This document shows positions 10,629 through 19,821 of a stretch of DNA of 64,000 nt, piece after piece; position 1 is the stretch's first letter, and each line of letters starts with the position of its first letter. The translations under genes were made by a program, and so were the position numbers. The stretch is from assembly GCA_024707385.1 (NCBI GenBank), contig JANPZW010000009.1:1-64000 (forward strand). Reading direction: 5' to 3'. The notes beneath the pieces are model-generated. The model worked only from the letters and a program-made list of their open reading frames with translations, was not told where the DNA came from and searched no databases. This DNA comes from Cellvibrionaceae bacterium. Its GTDB lineage: Bacteria; Pseudomonadota; Gammaproteobacteria; Pseudomonadales; Cellvibrionaceae.

Positions 10629-12323
10629 ATGTCGATGCCAAGTTGCACGATGCACGCAAAATCAAAGATAGCCGCTTTCGTCTCTCTCGCGCTGATGCTA
10701 GCGGGTTGCGGCGGCACAGGACAGGATGAGAGCGCATCGTCCTCGACATCACAAGTCATCCAAGGTGTTGCTATTGATGGCTACCTCGCCCGCGCGATGG
10801 TATTTATTGACTACGACAACAATCGCACCCGGGACCCGTGGGAGCCTTTCGCATTCACTGATGACGATGGCTATTTTTCTTACAATCCGCTAACCCAAAC
10901 CGACTATTGCTCTACAAACACCACAGAAAACCAGCGCTTGTTCTGTCTCCGAACTAATCGCCAACTACCTGGAACCGTAATCCGGATTGACGGCGGCTAT
11001 GACGTAATGACAGGAGAGCCGTTTTTTGGACAATTAAGTCGTCGGATTGAGCAACGGCAACAAAATCCGATCATTATCTCCCCTATAACCAGCTTGTTCA
11101 CGGACGCGCGAACGGATGAACAAAAAAATGCACTCTTCACTGCACTCAACATTACGCCCCGCGATCTGGATCAAGATTATTTCAATTCCGAAAATACCCA
11201 GAATGTTTCAAGCAACCTTCTGAGCCTCGCATTAAGGTTGCACAAAGTCGTCAGCATTATTAGCCAATCCATTCATGATCAATATGATGAAGTAGGCTCC
11301 AAAGCTGGCGCCATGAACGACGTCAGTGCTACGGTTTATCGGCACATAGCCCAGCAGATTACCAGAGACAATCAAAGCCTGGATGACATTATCGTCGACC
11401 CGACGCGCCTCGAAAATTTAATCGCACAAACAGAATTGGACGTACTGAATTATTACGACCGCTGGGAAATTCCACTGCCGTCAGATAACGCAGCCATCGA
11501 TACGGCAGCTCTAGCGGAGAACGCCGCAGGCCTCTCACAACTCATTCATCATTTGTTGAGCGGCGAAATCTCATCAAACGATTCCTCCGCCCTTCGCGGA
11601 TCAATCAAATTGATTGAAGCCATGACACTAAAAGCCAGCGGTGCCCAAAGATCTAGCTTCATGAGCTCCATCAGCCATCTTCTCGATACGGCAAATCATG
11701 ATTTACTGAATGAATTGATCACCGCCTTGGCGGAAGAAGATTCTGACCTGAGTGCACTCATAAGAATGGATCTCGCTAACAGTGGTCTGGGTTCACAGGA
11801 GGCGGTTCGAGATGCCACTCGCCTGCCCGTCGGCACCAGCGCGTTTCACGATTTGGCTGGCAACCAGATGCGTGTGTCGGACATGGACCTGGGCAGCGGA
11901 CCAAATCATTTGCGGGACTCCGAAGTCGAACTCTATTTCCGCGGCAACAACGAAGCTACGGAGGGCGGATTTGATGCCTGCGTCAAATATATCAAAGACG
12001 CCAGCATCAGCGGAAAACTCGGCGACGCCAATACACGAGGGGAATTGGTGAAAGGTCATTGGAGCCTGCTGGGAGCCGCCGCAAATAATGGCGCCTCTTA
12101 TAGTCTGCTTCTCACATTTGAGTTTCTCGGCACCAAGTATCAAGCGATTCTCAAACCTGCAGCTGCAGCCACCTTTAATTCCAAGGAATTCAGTGGTGTC
12201 CGCTTTGATTACGCGAATGAGTTGCGCACCTGGTATAGCGAGTTCGGTGTTGAAGCTATGCAGAACCTGCCACAAAACGCTGCAGATTGCGCCGCGCGCC
12301 TCCCCTCACGTATTGGCATTTGA
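10629..12323 (+). CDS. large lipoprotein of unknown function
   Basis: A 564-residue protein with a lipoprotein signal (lipobox LAGC at about residues 25-28), then a Ser/Thr stretch and a beta-rich domain containing DYDNNRTRDPWEPFAFTDDDGYFSY, which looks like a Ca-binding or carboxypeptidase-regulatory-like beta-sandwich repeat. The middle is mostly helical and the C-terminus has paired Cys residues. No enzyme motif is visible. CGGAG lies six bases before the ATG. Position after the TraF-like barrel gene suggests the two act together at the outer membrane; that is inference. Confidence 0.75.
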   Translation: MSMPSCTMHAKSKIAAFVSLALMLAGCGGTGQDESASSSTSQVIQGVAIDGYLARAMVFIDYDNNRTRDPWEPFAFTDDDGYFSYNPLTQTDYCSTNTTENQRLFCLRTNRQLPGTVIRIDGGYDVMTGEPFFGQLSRRIEQRQQNPIIISPITSLFTDARTDEQKNALFTALNITPRDLDQDYFNSENTQNVSSNLLSLALRLHKVVSIISQSIHDQYDEVGSKAGAMNDVSATVYRHIAQQITRDNQSLDDIIVDPTRLENLIAQTELDVLNYYDRWEIPLPSDNAAIDTAALAENAAGLSQLIHHLLSGEISSNDSSALRGSIKLIEAMTLKASGAQRSSFMSSISHLLDTANHDLLNELITALAEEDSDLSALIRMDLANSGLGSQEAVRDATRLPVGTSAFHDLAGNQMRVSDMDLGSGPNHLRDSEVELYFRGNNEATEGGFDACVKYIKDASISGKLGDANTRGELVKGHWSLLGAAANNGASYSLLLTFEFLGTKYQAILKPAAAATFNSKEFSGVRFDYANELRTWYSEFGVEAMQNLPQNAADCAARLPSRIGI

Positions 12324-12342
12324 GGGAATCGTGGCGGCTTTA

Positions 12343-13143
12343 TCAATTCATGCGCTTTAAAACGAGCAAATGATTCTGGGTGGTTCTATTCCACCCTCGC
12401 TGAGCGATCATCATATATTTGATGAACTCTCTGGCATTCGGATATTGCGCCGCGTCGATTTGACGCAAATTGCGAATCCAACATTCAATCGTGTGCTTAT
12501 AGGAATTGGAATGCTCCAACATATAGGCAACTTTTAAACCCGCACCAGTAATTTGCTCAATTTGTTCGGACAGGGACAAAATTTCCGCAAATCCGAAAAT
12601 CTTCTCCTGAACAAAGCGCGTAGCCTCATGATTCTGATGGGATGCGTGCGTTTCTTTAGAAACGAAAAAAGTATCTTCGATGATAATGGAGCCTCCCTCT
12701 ACCAGCAGATCTCTCATTCGACTCAACTGAAGCTGCTTGTTTTGCAGATGGCAAAAGGACCCAATCAGAACAATAGCGTCAAACCCAGGCTTGCAGTCAA
12801 AATCTTCAAAAGTCGATGTCACTAGGTGAGAATTTTCGTCACAAAACCCTCGAATATAACTATTCTGGACTTCACTGGGTGATACACCAACATATTCGCA
12901 TTGGATTGCTCGCTCGTGAAGACGCCTTATGAGCGCGCCCCATCCCGGGCCTATTTCCAGAACTCGTCCGCCGAGTCTAATTTTCCCCGCATCAATAATG
13001 GCATCCAGCATCCGCTGAGTTGCCACCTGCAATTCATCATCTTCCGACTCAAAAAGACCACTGGTGTACTTCATGTAGGGATCCAGAAAACTCTGGAAAA
13101 AACCCACCTCCATGTCGTAATGCTTAACGGTATCATTGAGCAT
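12343..13143 (-). CDS. SAM-dependent methyltransferase, cyclopropane-fatty-acid-synthase-like
   Basis: A 266-residue class I methyltransferase with motif I VLEIGPGWGALIRRLHE and upstream PYMKYTSGLFE, the pattern of the CFA synthase family (PF02353) that transfers a methyl or methylene group to lipid or small-molecule substrates. It lacks the N-terminal domain of true CFA synthases, so it is probably a small-molecule or lipid methyltransferase. ATG at 13143 is chosen, with GAGGTG six bases upstream. It starts two bases after the stop of the hydrolase gene, so they are translationally linked. The pair is visibly AT-richer than the flanking genes. Confidence 0.8.
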   Translation of the reverse strand: MLNDTVKHYDMEVGFFQSFLDPYMKYTSGLFESEDDELQVATQRMLDAIIDAGKIRLGGRVLEIGPGWGALIRRLHERAIQCEYVGVSPSEVQNSYIRGFCDENSHLVTSTFEDFDCKPGFDAIVLIGSFCHLQNKQLQLSRMRDLLVEGGSIIIEDTFFVSKETHASHQNHEATRFVQEKIFGFAEILSLSEQIEQITGAGLKVAYMLEHSNSYKHTIECWIRNLRQIDAAQYPNAREFIKYMMIAQRGWNRTTQNHLLVLKRMN

Positions 13144-13145
13144 GA

Positions 13146-13955
13146 TCAATCACCTCGGCCGAATAACGCTATCTGGTACAAACCAGGATCTTTAGCAGGA
13201 GCCGCCAAATGACCAGCTCCTGCAAAAACCGTAAAGGTTTTGTTGGTAGTCGCAAGATCTTCGTAAAGCTCACGCATTTCCACCTGTGTGGTCAAAGCAT
13301 CGTCTTCGCACGCAATAAATTGAACGTGCATATCCGGCCTCGCAAAGCTTTTGATAACCTGACGCACATTCATATCCAACACGGGACGAGCCCGTATCAA
13401 CAAAAGAATTCGCACTAAAATGGCCGTGAGCGGCCAGCGCTGCCAATAACTCAGCAGGCTTTTATTAACATTCTCCAGCACTACAGACGAGTTGGGCGGC
13501 AAATGCTCCATGGCCCGAATGATGTGAAACGCACCAAAACTCGCACCATGAAGCACAATTTTTCTGTTCGGAAACTGGACCTTCAAATAATCCAGCACGG
13601 CGACCACATCTTTCCAGTAATAAAGATCGATTACATCAGACTCACCGAATCCGTTGTAATCGAAAGCAAAAACAACCCAGCCTTTATTCAAATATGGCAG
13701 CGAGCGCTCCGTATCCGTAAAAAAGAATTTTGCCTTTTTGCTGATCGGATGGGAAAAAAGCACAATGGGCTCATCCTCGTTCGCCAAATTATCTTTTGGA
13801 CCCAACGAGTAACATGCGATCTTTTTCTTTTCTCGAAAGATATAGAACTTTGAATAATCGCCCTGAGAAGCGGCTCGCCGGAGCCACCTGCTATTCGGCT
13901 CCGATCTCACACCTTTAAAAAAGGCCTTTTGTATTAATGAGGTTAAAAAAGCCAA
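13146..13955 (-). CDS. alpha/beta hydrolase
   Basis: A 269-residue alpha/beta-hydrolase. Catalytic elements are visible: nucleophile elbow GASFGA, acidic residue in CEDDALT, and histidine in GAGHLAAP. The layout resembles serine esterases of the FrsA/BAAT-like group. The start is TTG at 13955 with AAGGAG five bases upstream. A hydrophobic N-terminal stretch (MAFLTSLIQKAFF) may touch the membrane but is not a clear signal peptide. It is the first gene of a two-gene unit with the methyltransferase; the substrate is unknown. Confidence 0.8.
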   Translation of the reverse strand: MAFLTSLIQKAFFKGVRSEPNSRWLRRAASQGDYSKFYIFREKKKIACYSLGPKDNLANEDEPIVLFSHPISKKAKFFFTDTERSLPYLNKGWVVFAFDYNGFGESDVIDLYYWKDVVAVLDYLKVQFPNRKIVLHGASFGAFHIIRAMEHLPPNSSVVLENVNKSLLSYWQRWPLTAILVRILLLIRARPVLDMNVRQVIKSFARPDMHVQFIACEDDALTTQVEMRELYEDLATTNKTFTVFAGAGHLAAPAKDPGLYQIALFGRGD

Positions 13956-14474
13956 ACAAGCTCCTTACAGCAACTTCAGCAGCCGAAAATCGAACCCACT
14001 TAAATAACGATACGAACACTGACAAAAGAGTCTTTAATTTTGGAAATATTGATACGCAGCTGTAAATTCCAGAGCCAAATATTCAGGCTGGAACTGTGCG
14101 AAAATATTGGAGATATTTTTGGTTTTTCATTGCGGTTAAGCCAGCTCACACTTCAAGCAGATTTACTCACCGCGAATGAAAACTATAACGCCAAAGGCAT
14201 TGCGTCAAGAACTATTTAACGGTTACTACATTTTTATGCTACGGATAAAAACACTGATCAAAAACGTCTTCGCCCCAGGTGAGCGCTAGCTGTCCACCAA
14301 CCGCCTTAACAAAGGGATTTGGGTCGATGAATACTCAAGGCGCGTCGTAAAAGGTTCGAATGTTCGAAACAGAGATAGAGATAGAGATGTAGAAATGAGA
14401 TGAGGAGCAAAACGAAAGCTGGGAAGGAAGGAGCAGTCCGATAGCCGAACTGCCCTTTGGGGTGCAATTAAAGA
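13956..14474. other. 519-base AT-rich intergenic region
   Basis: No gene is supported. It contains a TTCGAATGTTCGAA palindrome-like element near 14355 and three AGAGAT units at 14371-14388. It should hold the promoter of the hydrolase/methyltransferase pair. Confidence 0.5.
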
Positions 14475-14906
14475 TTAGCGTCTGCGATCGTTGTAAGGCA
14501 CCAATGACACATCAGAGACATTGGCATCACGTGAGGCATCCGCAATTTTGATGTAGGTTTCGGTATTGGAGTTCTCATGAGCTCTTACCACTACCCCGCC
14601 GCCTGGGTTGGCTGCATTCTTCTGAGCGATAAGCGAGCGCACAGAGCGGATGTCCACTCGGCGACCATCAATGAAAACCTCATTCTGGGCATCAACCAAT
14701 ACCAGAATGGTTTTGTTTTCAGAGCTCGGGGGTGCCGGCGGCGCGTTAGCATTTTCCGGCACATTCACATTCAAGGTGCTCTCTTTCACAAACGACGCGG
14801 TCACAATGAAAAAGATCAGCATGATAAAAACCACGTCCAACATAGGGGTCAGGTCGATTTCGGCCTTATCCCCATCATCCTGGTGTCTACGTTTTCTACG
14901 ACTCAC
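14475..14906 (-). CDS. exbD: ExbD/TolR-family proton-channel subunit
   Basis: A 143-residue ExbD-like protein with a short basic N-terminus, one membrane helix carrying the conserved proton-pathway aspartate (AEIDLTPMLDVVFIMLIFFIV), and a periplasmic domain. ExbD works with ExbB and TonB to couple proton flow to outer-membrane transport. The GTG start at 14906 has GGAGA seven bases upstream. No exbB gene is adjacent, so this is an orphan subunit; a TonB-domain protein is encoded divergently about 1.7 kb away. It could partner with ExbB at 50 kb or elsewhere. Confidence 0.9.
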   Translation of the reverse strand: MSRRKRRHQDDGDKAEIDLTPMLDVVFIMLIFFIVTASFVKESTLNVNVPENANAPPAPPSSENKTILVLVDAQNEVFIDGRRVDIRSVRSLIAQKNAANPGGGVVVRAHENSNTETYIKIADASRDANVSDVSLVPYNDRRR

Positions 14907-15030
14907 CGTTACGTCTCCGATCAAAAGGGCCGGGGCCCCAGCTCATTATTATGGGTTCAATCTGCGCCCGGCCTGGGGTGTACAGGCGGTATCGCGTGAC
15001 CGGCGGACCAGTCTGGGCGCTAAGTCTACC

Positions 15031-15663
15031 CTAAATTTCCCTGTTTGGCTCGCCAGGCGAACTCTGAGGGCGGGGTAAACGTTTGCTCAACAACACCTCT
15101 GGGACACCCTGCCGAACAATGCATTGGCCGATATAGTGAAGCGGCTCACGCCACGCCGAGCGGGCATCAAAGCTGACGGAGTAGCGGATCTCTTCTGCTG
15201 AAGAGAACTCCGGCTCGGGGGGCGCATCCAGATCAGTCAACCAAACCAAATCCTGCATGAGTCGCGTGTGCTCGACCAACAACTCCCGACATTGCTGCCA
15301 AGCATCCAGCTTCTGCAAGTGAAGTTGTTCATCCTCATCTGGAACCAGCTCCGACTCAGTCTTCTTCGGCGTAGTGAGAGTCGCAAAGCTCAGCCCATCT
15401 ACCATCTCATTATAAGTGCGGCCATTTTCCTGCCGGCAAAGGATCCGAAAGATCGGGCGCTCTGGCTTGCTCTGCTCCAGATCCAAGGTCCCCTCCACCA
15501 CCACAATGCAGCGATCCACCTCATCTGCTGCGGATGCCGCCTTAATGAGGGAAGAATGGAGAGACTGATATTTAATCGGCAACCACAACCGGCTCTCATC
15601 GACCGCATGACTGGCGGCACTGGCGATGAGAAGAATGAGGCCGGAAAACGCCTTCCAATTCAT
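15031..15663 (-). CDS. secreted protein of unknown function
   Basis: About 210 residues with a signal peptide (MNWKAFSGLILLIASAASHA). The mature part includes DRCIVVVEGTLDLEQSKPERPIFRILCRQENGRTYNEMVDG and pairs of Cys. I do not recognise the family. ATG at 15663 was chosen for the signal peptide; the ribosome-binding site is weak. It lies between the cyclic-nucleotide-binding gene and exbD on the same strand. Confidence 0.65.
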   Translation of the reverse strand: MNWKAFSGLILLIASAASHAVDESRLWLPIKYQSLHSSLIKAASAADEVDRCIVVVEGTLDLEQSKPERPIFRILCRQENGRTYNEMVDGLSFATLTTPKKTESELVPDEDEQLHLQKLDAWQQCRELLVEHTRLMQDLVWLTDLDAPPEPEFSSAEEIRYSVSFDARSAWREPLHYIGQCIVRQGVPEVLLSKRLPRPQSSPGEPNREI

Positions 15664-15769
15664 AAGTCGACCAACCCGCATTGAAGGCCGAGCTGTGCAA
15701 GGTATCGAAAACGACGGAAGCTTGAAGATGAAGGCATTGGGCGGAAGCAAACTGGCATCGTATCAACCA

Positions 15770-16414
15770 CTAGGGATCGCCCGCCTGGGTTAAGGCAAGG
15801 TTCCAGCTATTCAGGAGTTCGGCAAGCTGCCTAGCCTGCGAATCGAGACTCAACAACTCATCCATGGTATCTCTGACTCCGGCATACAACCGGATTTTGC
15901 GGTGATCCGCGGCAAAGGAGCGGGAGGGGAATTGCGCACGATAGACCTCCAGCTTCCAGCGCAGATTGTGCACCATGGTGCGATAGAAGAGCAGTTTGAC
16001 GGGGAGTTTGATGCCCGCCTGATCGAGAGGTTCGCCGAAGATCGAAAAATCCGTACGCACTACGGCGCTCACCCTAGTTCTGACATCGGCGATCACGGTG
16101 GCCGAGCGGGGCAAATCCAGGAGAATGGCCATATCACCGAATATCTCACCGGGTGTGATGACATTCACCCGTCGAATTGCGGGCTCTCCAGCGTAAACCA
16201 CCAGCTGGCCCCGCAACAGAAAATAGAGCCAGGAGTCGATCTGCCCCGCCTCTATGACAACCTCTCCCAGTTTTGCCTCAACCAATTGGGAATTGCGCAT
16301 CAGTACATCGAATTGGATAGGGTCCAATTGATAAACCTGCTTATAGAGCGCCACCGAACCCAGAAGGGAATCAATGGTCTGCTGAGAACATTGGTGGAGA
16401 GGACGAATACCCAT
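15770..16414 (-). CDS. cyclic nucleotide-binding domain protein without DNA-binding domain
   Basis: 214 residues with a CRP-type cyclic-nucleotide-binding beta-roll (LGEVVIEAGQIDSWLYFLLRGQLVVYAGE, and the phosphate-binding cassette GEIFGDMAILLDLPRSATV at about residues 88-106). The C-terminal part shows no helix-turn-helix, unlike CRP/FNR regulators. It probably acts as a ligand-sensing or protein-interaction module. It is divergent from the chalcone-isomerase-like/TonB fusion gene. Confidence 0.8.
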   Translation of the reverse strand: MGIRPLHQCSQQTIDSLLGSVALYKQVYQLDPIQFDVLMRNSQLVEAKLGEVVIEAGQIDSWLYFLLRGQLVVYAGEPAIRRVNVITPGEIFGDMAILLDLPRSATVIADVRTRVSAVVRTDFSIFGEPLDQAGIKLPVKLLFYRTMVHNLRWKLEVYRAQFPSRSFAADHRKIRLYAGVRDTMDELLSLDSQARQLAELLNSWNLALTQAGDP

Positions 16415-16675
16415 ACGGACTAAATACCACAGTAGACTCAGAAATCGTCAGACCTTTGACGGCACCACATCAACAAAGGCTAAATGATGCAAGGTTCCGT
16501 CATATCCGACTATCGCCCTTGAACTCGATCAATTAGTAGATACAGTTAAAGATAGATGAGTATCTGCGAGGGTGAGTATAGTAGGTGGTTAAGCGGATAA
16601 AAACGACGGCCCTCTGCGACCAACTTTCATCACAAGATCCTGACGCCTATCGGCGAGGAATACACGAGACTGGCA

Positions 16676-17839
16676 ATGACAAAGACACTTAGAGCCGCCC
16701 TGATTGTTTTATTGGCGACATTCAATTTCGCCTCCAGCGCACAAGCGGCACCGCGTCTCAACGGTATGGCAACCCACGTGCAATTGGGCGAGGAGCAATT
16801 TATTGCCGCACTCTATGCTGATACGCCGTCCACAGACGCCAAGACCCTATTGCTGGCAGAAGAAAATAAAGCAATGGAGCTGCGAGTGTTGACCGACAAT
16901 TTGTTCGCGCGTCGTTTTCAACGCATGTGGATTGAAGGAATTGCAATTAACGCAGGTACTGCGGAAATGGAAAAGCACGCGCAGAATCTTGCCAACTTTA
17001 GCAACTCACTTAAATTCAAAATGACCAAAGGGGATATTCTCCGCATTGAGCGCGCTCCCACCGAGAAAAGCACTAAGGTGTATTTGAATCAGCAACTGAT
17101 CGAAACTCTCCCGGCTGCCAATTTTTTTGACCTCCTATTGAGAACCTGGCTTGGCCCGGTCCCACTCTCCTCGCAATTCAAAGACGCTTTATTAGCATCG
17201 GGCAAGGTTGATCCCGATCTCGCCGCCAGATTCAATGCAACTACTCCATCCGCAGCGCGCATCGCAGAAATTGGTGCTGCGATGCAAAAAGGCATCGTGG
17301 AGCCTGCCGCTAGAACCGCACAGCCCTCTCCTTCAGCCCCAGTATCAACCCCTGATTTAGCACCAACCACACCAGAGGTGGCCATCGCTGAGTCACAAGA
17401 CCAACCCAAAGAAATACCTGTCGAGACTTCCCCACCTGCAGCAGAACCGGAGCCCGAGCAGTTAGTCACCGAAGCCACCCTGTTCGGCAATGAGACGATA
17501 TTGGACGACGAAGACGATAGCGCCTACTCATTCACCGCAGAAAACGTGCTAAGCGAGCAAATTTACATTGCCAAGCTGACCAAGTGGACGAGCAACTTCG
17601 TCACCTATCCCCGTGGCGCATTGAGAAACCAGCAGCAAGGCACGGTACGCCTCACCGTTACTCTCGCTCGGGACGGGCGGGTAAAAGATGTTCAAATACT
17701 GGAAAAATCCGAACACGACGCGCTCAACAAAGCGGCGACACGCGCCGTTAAAAGCGCGAGCCCCTTCCCCGCCGTGCCTGACGCAATTGCTGGGGAGCAA
17801 TTCCTGTTCACTGTACCGGTAGTGTTTCGACTCAACTGA
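16676..17839 (+). CDS. chalcone-isomerase-like domain fused to a TonB C-terminal domain
   Basis: 387 residues. Order: signal peptide (about 1-24, ending SAQA); a chalcone-isomerase-like domain (about 25-185) with LLLAEENKAMELRVL, RRFQRMWIEGIAINAG, KGDILRIERAP and FFDLLLRTWLGPVPLSSQFKDALL; a Pro/Ala/Glu-rich linker (about 205-265); and a TonB C-terminal domain (about 300-387: NFVTYPRGALRNQQQGTVRLTVTLARDGRV, ASPFPAVP, FTVPVVFRLN). Normal TonB has an uncleaved N-terminal anchor with the conserved His that contacts ExbB; here the only hydrophobic segment is a signal peptide that could be cleaved. The fused domain may be a periplasmic ligand-binding module. It is divergent from the ExbD cluster. 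Confidence 0.8.
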   Translation: MTKTLRAALIVLLATFNFASSAQAAPRLNGMATHVQLGEEQFIAALYADTPSTDAKTLLLAEENKAMELRVLTDNLFARRFQRMWIEGIAINAGTAEMEKHAQNLANFSNSLKFKMTKGDILRIERAPTEKSTKVYLNQQLIETLPAANFFDLLLRTWLGPVPLSSQFKDALLASGKVDPDLAARFNATTPSAARIAEIGAAMQKGIVEPAARTAQPSPSAPVSTPDLAPTTPEVAIAESQDQPKEIPVETSPPAAEPEPEQLVTEATLFGNETILDDEDDSAYSFTAENVLSEQIYIAKLTKWTSNFVTYPRGALRNQQQGTVRLTVTLARDGRVKDVQILEKSEHDALNKAATRAVKSASPFPAVPDAIAGEQFLFTVPVVFRLN

Positions 17840-17848
17840 GACCCTCAA

Positions 17849-18427
17849 TTACCCGAGGGCCTTCATTCTCTCAAGGATCGTCCGTCGGATTTCATTGAGC
17901 TCCAACGGAGACAGGCGCGACATGTTGCTCAGAGTGATGGCGTGCAGATGCAAACAAGGTGTGCGCGCATCCAGCTCCCTCAGATCTCCCTTCACTAGAA
18001 TAGGCAATAAAGGTAGGTTGGCAGGGCGCCGCTGATTGATCATGCGAAATCCAACCTGCAATGGCACGGTACGAAACGGGCGATCCTCGCTCTTTACCGG
18101 AATGCGCAGCATCAACTCGCCACCCTTTCCCGGCACTATATACAGACCGGTGGGCTTGACCGCAGACTCGGGAATACCATGGAAAATGTCGTGATGGGCG
18201 TATGGATTGGGCAAAATAACCAGCCGGCTGTTTTCTTCGGCCGGCATAAAAATGTTGTAGTTCGTATATAACTGTTGGACGGACCCCGAAAATACGCACA
18301 GCTTGTTTTCGAAGTTCAGTACGAATTCATGCGCCCGCTTGCGCTGCTTGAAAGCGTCGAGATCCCAAATCAGATCCTTGTTGTCGTCTTTTTTACCGAC
18401 GTCGATACTGTTCAGATCTTCAAACAT
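17849..18427 (-). CDS. protein of unknown function (possible PilZ-like)
   Basis: 192 residues, soluble, with beta-rich middle (VPGKGGELMLRIPVKSEDRPFRTVPLQVGFRMI) and a C-terminal helix (SPLELNEIRRTILERMKALG). A basic KQRKR near residue 27 recalls the PilZ RxxxR motif, but the second PilZ motif (D/N-x-S-x-x-G) is not present, so c-di-GMP binding is not claimed. It is convergent with the TonB fusion gene, stop codons ten bases apart. Confidence 0.6.
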   Translation of the reverse strand: MFEDLNSIDVGKKDDNKDLIWDLDAFKQRKRAHEFVLNFENKLCVFSGSVQQLYTNYNIFMPAEENSRLVILPNPYAHHDIFHGIPESAVKPTGLYIVPGKGGELMLRIPVKSEDRPFRTVPLQVGFRMINQRRPANLPLLPILVKGDLRELDARTPCLHLHAITLSNMSRLSPLELNEIRRTILERMKALG

Positions 18428-18570
18428 GGACCAGTCAAAACTCCGGAATCAGTCGATGAAGCGGCCGCGGAACGCGACCGAACCTTACCAAAGATAGTCT
18501 AGTCCGGCTTACGCCAGCTTTCCGCCCTCTGCAGGCCAATCCACAGAAAAACCCGTTGATTGACGCATCT

Positions 18571-19236
18571 TCACCAAGGCAGCTCCTCGCCATTGGAGTG
18601 GCTGAATACGCCGCTGTGCTCAAGATCGAGCTCGTCGATCCGCTTGATCAAACGACCTGCCGCCTGCTCAGGCGAGATATCGCCGCCAAAACTCACCATC
18701 GCCGTCTGCACATATCCAGGGTGCAATATCGCCACAGCTATGCCGTGCGGCTGGAGGTCTCTGGCCAATGACATTCCCGCCATATTCAAGGCAGCCTTGG
18801 ACATTCTGTAACCGTAGCGGCCGCCAGAGGTGTTATCCGCGATAGACCCCATCCGACTGGTGATCAGCGCCACCTTCGAGCCTTTTCCTAAGTTTGGCAA
18901 CAGAGCTTCTGTCACTCGCAAAGGGCCGAGGGTATTGACCTGAAACTGCTCCAACACAGTTTCATAATTGATACTGCCGAGTCGCTCATCCTTAAGGATG
19001 CCCGCGTTGTTGATCAGAACATCGAGCGAGACACCCTCAAGCTGTTCCTGCAAATTGCTGATGGAAATGGGGTCGGACACATCTACGCCAGCCAACACCT
19101 CTGCGCCCGTTTCCTGCAATTCTTTCGAGCTCTGACGGCAGACGGCAATCACCCGCTCACCCCTGCGCAAATATTCCTGCACAAATGCCAAACCAATGCC
19201 TCGATTGGCACCAGTGATCAAAATGGTCTTTTTCAT
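18571..19236 (-). CDS. short-chain dehydrogenase/reductase
   Basis: Classical-type SDR of about 221 residues. The Rossmann motif TGANRGIG is at residues 8-15, with NNAG and catalytic YRMSK. The closest pattern is the CsgA/C-factor group of SDRs. The ATG at 19236 has AAAGGGG upstream. The substrate is unknown. It follows recX on the same strand and may be transcribed with it. Confidence 0.85.
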   Translation of the reverse strand: MKKTILITGANRGIGLAFVQEYLRRGERVIAVCRQSSKELQETGAEVLAGVDVSDPISISNLQEQLEGVSLDVLINNAGILKDERLGSINYETVLEQFQVNTLGPLRVTEALLPNLGKGSKVALITSRMGSIADNTSGGRYGYRMSKAALNMAGMSLARDLQPHGIAVAILHPGYVQTAMVSFGGDISPEQAAGRLIKRIDELDLEHSGVFSHSNGEELPW

Positions 19237-19305
19237 AAATTCCCCTTTCGCAAACATTGCCAGTGGGTTTGAGTTTCATAGAGCCGAAAAGCTCCAGGGA
19301 AGACA

Positions 19306-19779
19306 TCATTGATTTTCTCGCTGGAGATAGGCAAACAACGCCTCTACATCTGTCGATGAAAAACCTCTATAGCGAAGAAAGTGAGCTTGGCGCAGCTTTT
19401 CCTTGAGATCTGCAGGAGCGGTCTTGAATTTTTTCCGCCAGACCAACACCAGCTGCTCGAAATGTTGGTCATCATTTTTCCGCTCGGAGATTGCCGCTGC
19501 GATCAGATAGTCCGCTACGCCCCGCAGTCTCAGTTCCTGCCGCAACCGCTGAAAGCCGTAACCTTTGTTTGATCTGGCCCGAATATAAGCCTCGGCGAAG
19601 CGGCTGTCCGACTGATAGCCATCATCCGCAGCTCCGTCCAGCACCTCGCCAATAAGATCGGCGGCGCCCGGGAAGCGCTGAAGCAGCTTTTGTTGCAGTT
19701 CGTATTGAGAGTGTTCCCGACGCGCCAACAGTGTCAGCAGGGCATTGCGAATCTGGGAGGAGAGTTCTGTTGCAGACAT
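19306..19779 (-). CDS. recX: RecX regulatory protein
   Basis: RecX binds and restrains RecA filaments. The 157-residue product has the three-helix repeat pattern (ALLTLLARREHSQYELQQKLLQRF, DDGYQSDSRFAEAYIRARSNKGYG, QAHFLRYRGFSSTDVEALF). It lies 42 bases downstream of recA, the usual arrangement. Confidence 0.93.
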   Translation of the reverse strand: MSATELSSQIRNALLTLLARREHSQYELQQKLLQRFPGAADLIGEVLDGAADDGYQSDSRFAEAYIRARSNKGYGFQRLRQELRLRGVADYLIAAAISERKNDDQHFEQLVLVWRKKFKTAPADLKEKLRQAHFLRYRGFSSTDVEALFAYLQRENQ

Positions 19780-19821
19780 GGGAGGTGGACTTGAGGGGCA
19801 GTGTGCCTACCCCACCCAGTA

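Noticed and set aside
14345..14390. TTCGAA-type element suggesting a tRNA T-loop
   Set aside because: No acceptor or anticodon stem can be built around it; it is only a short palindrome plus AGAGAT repeats.
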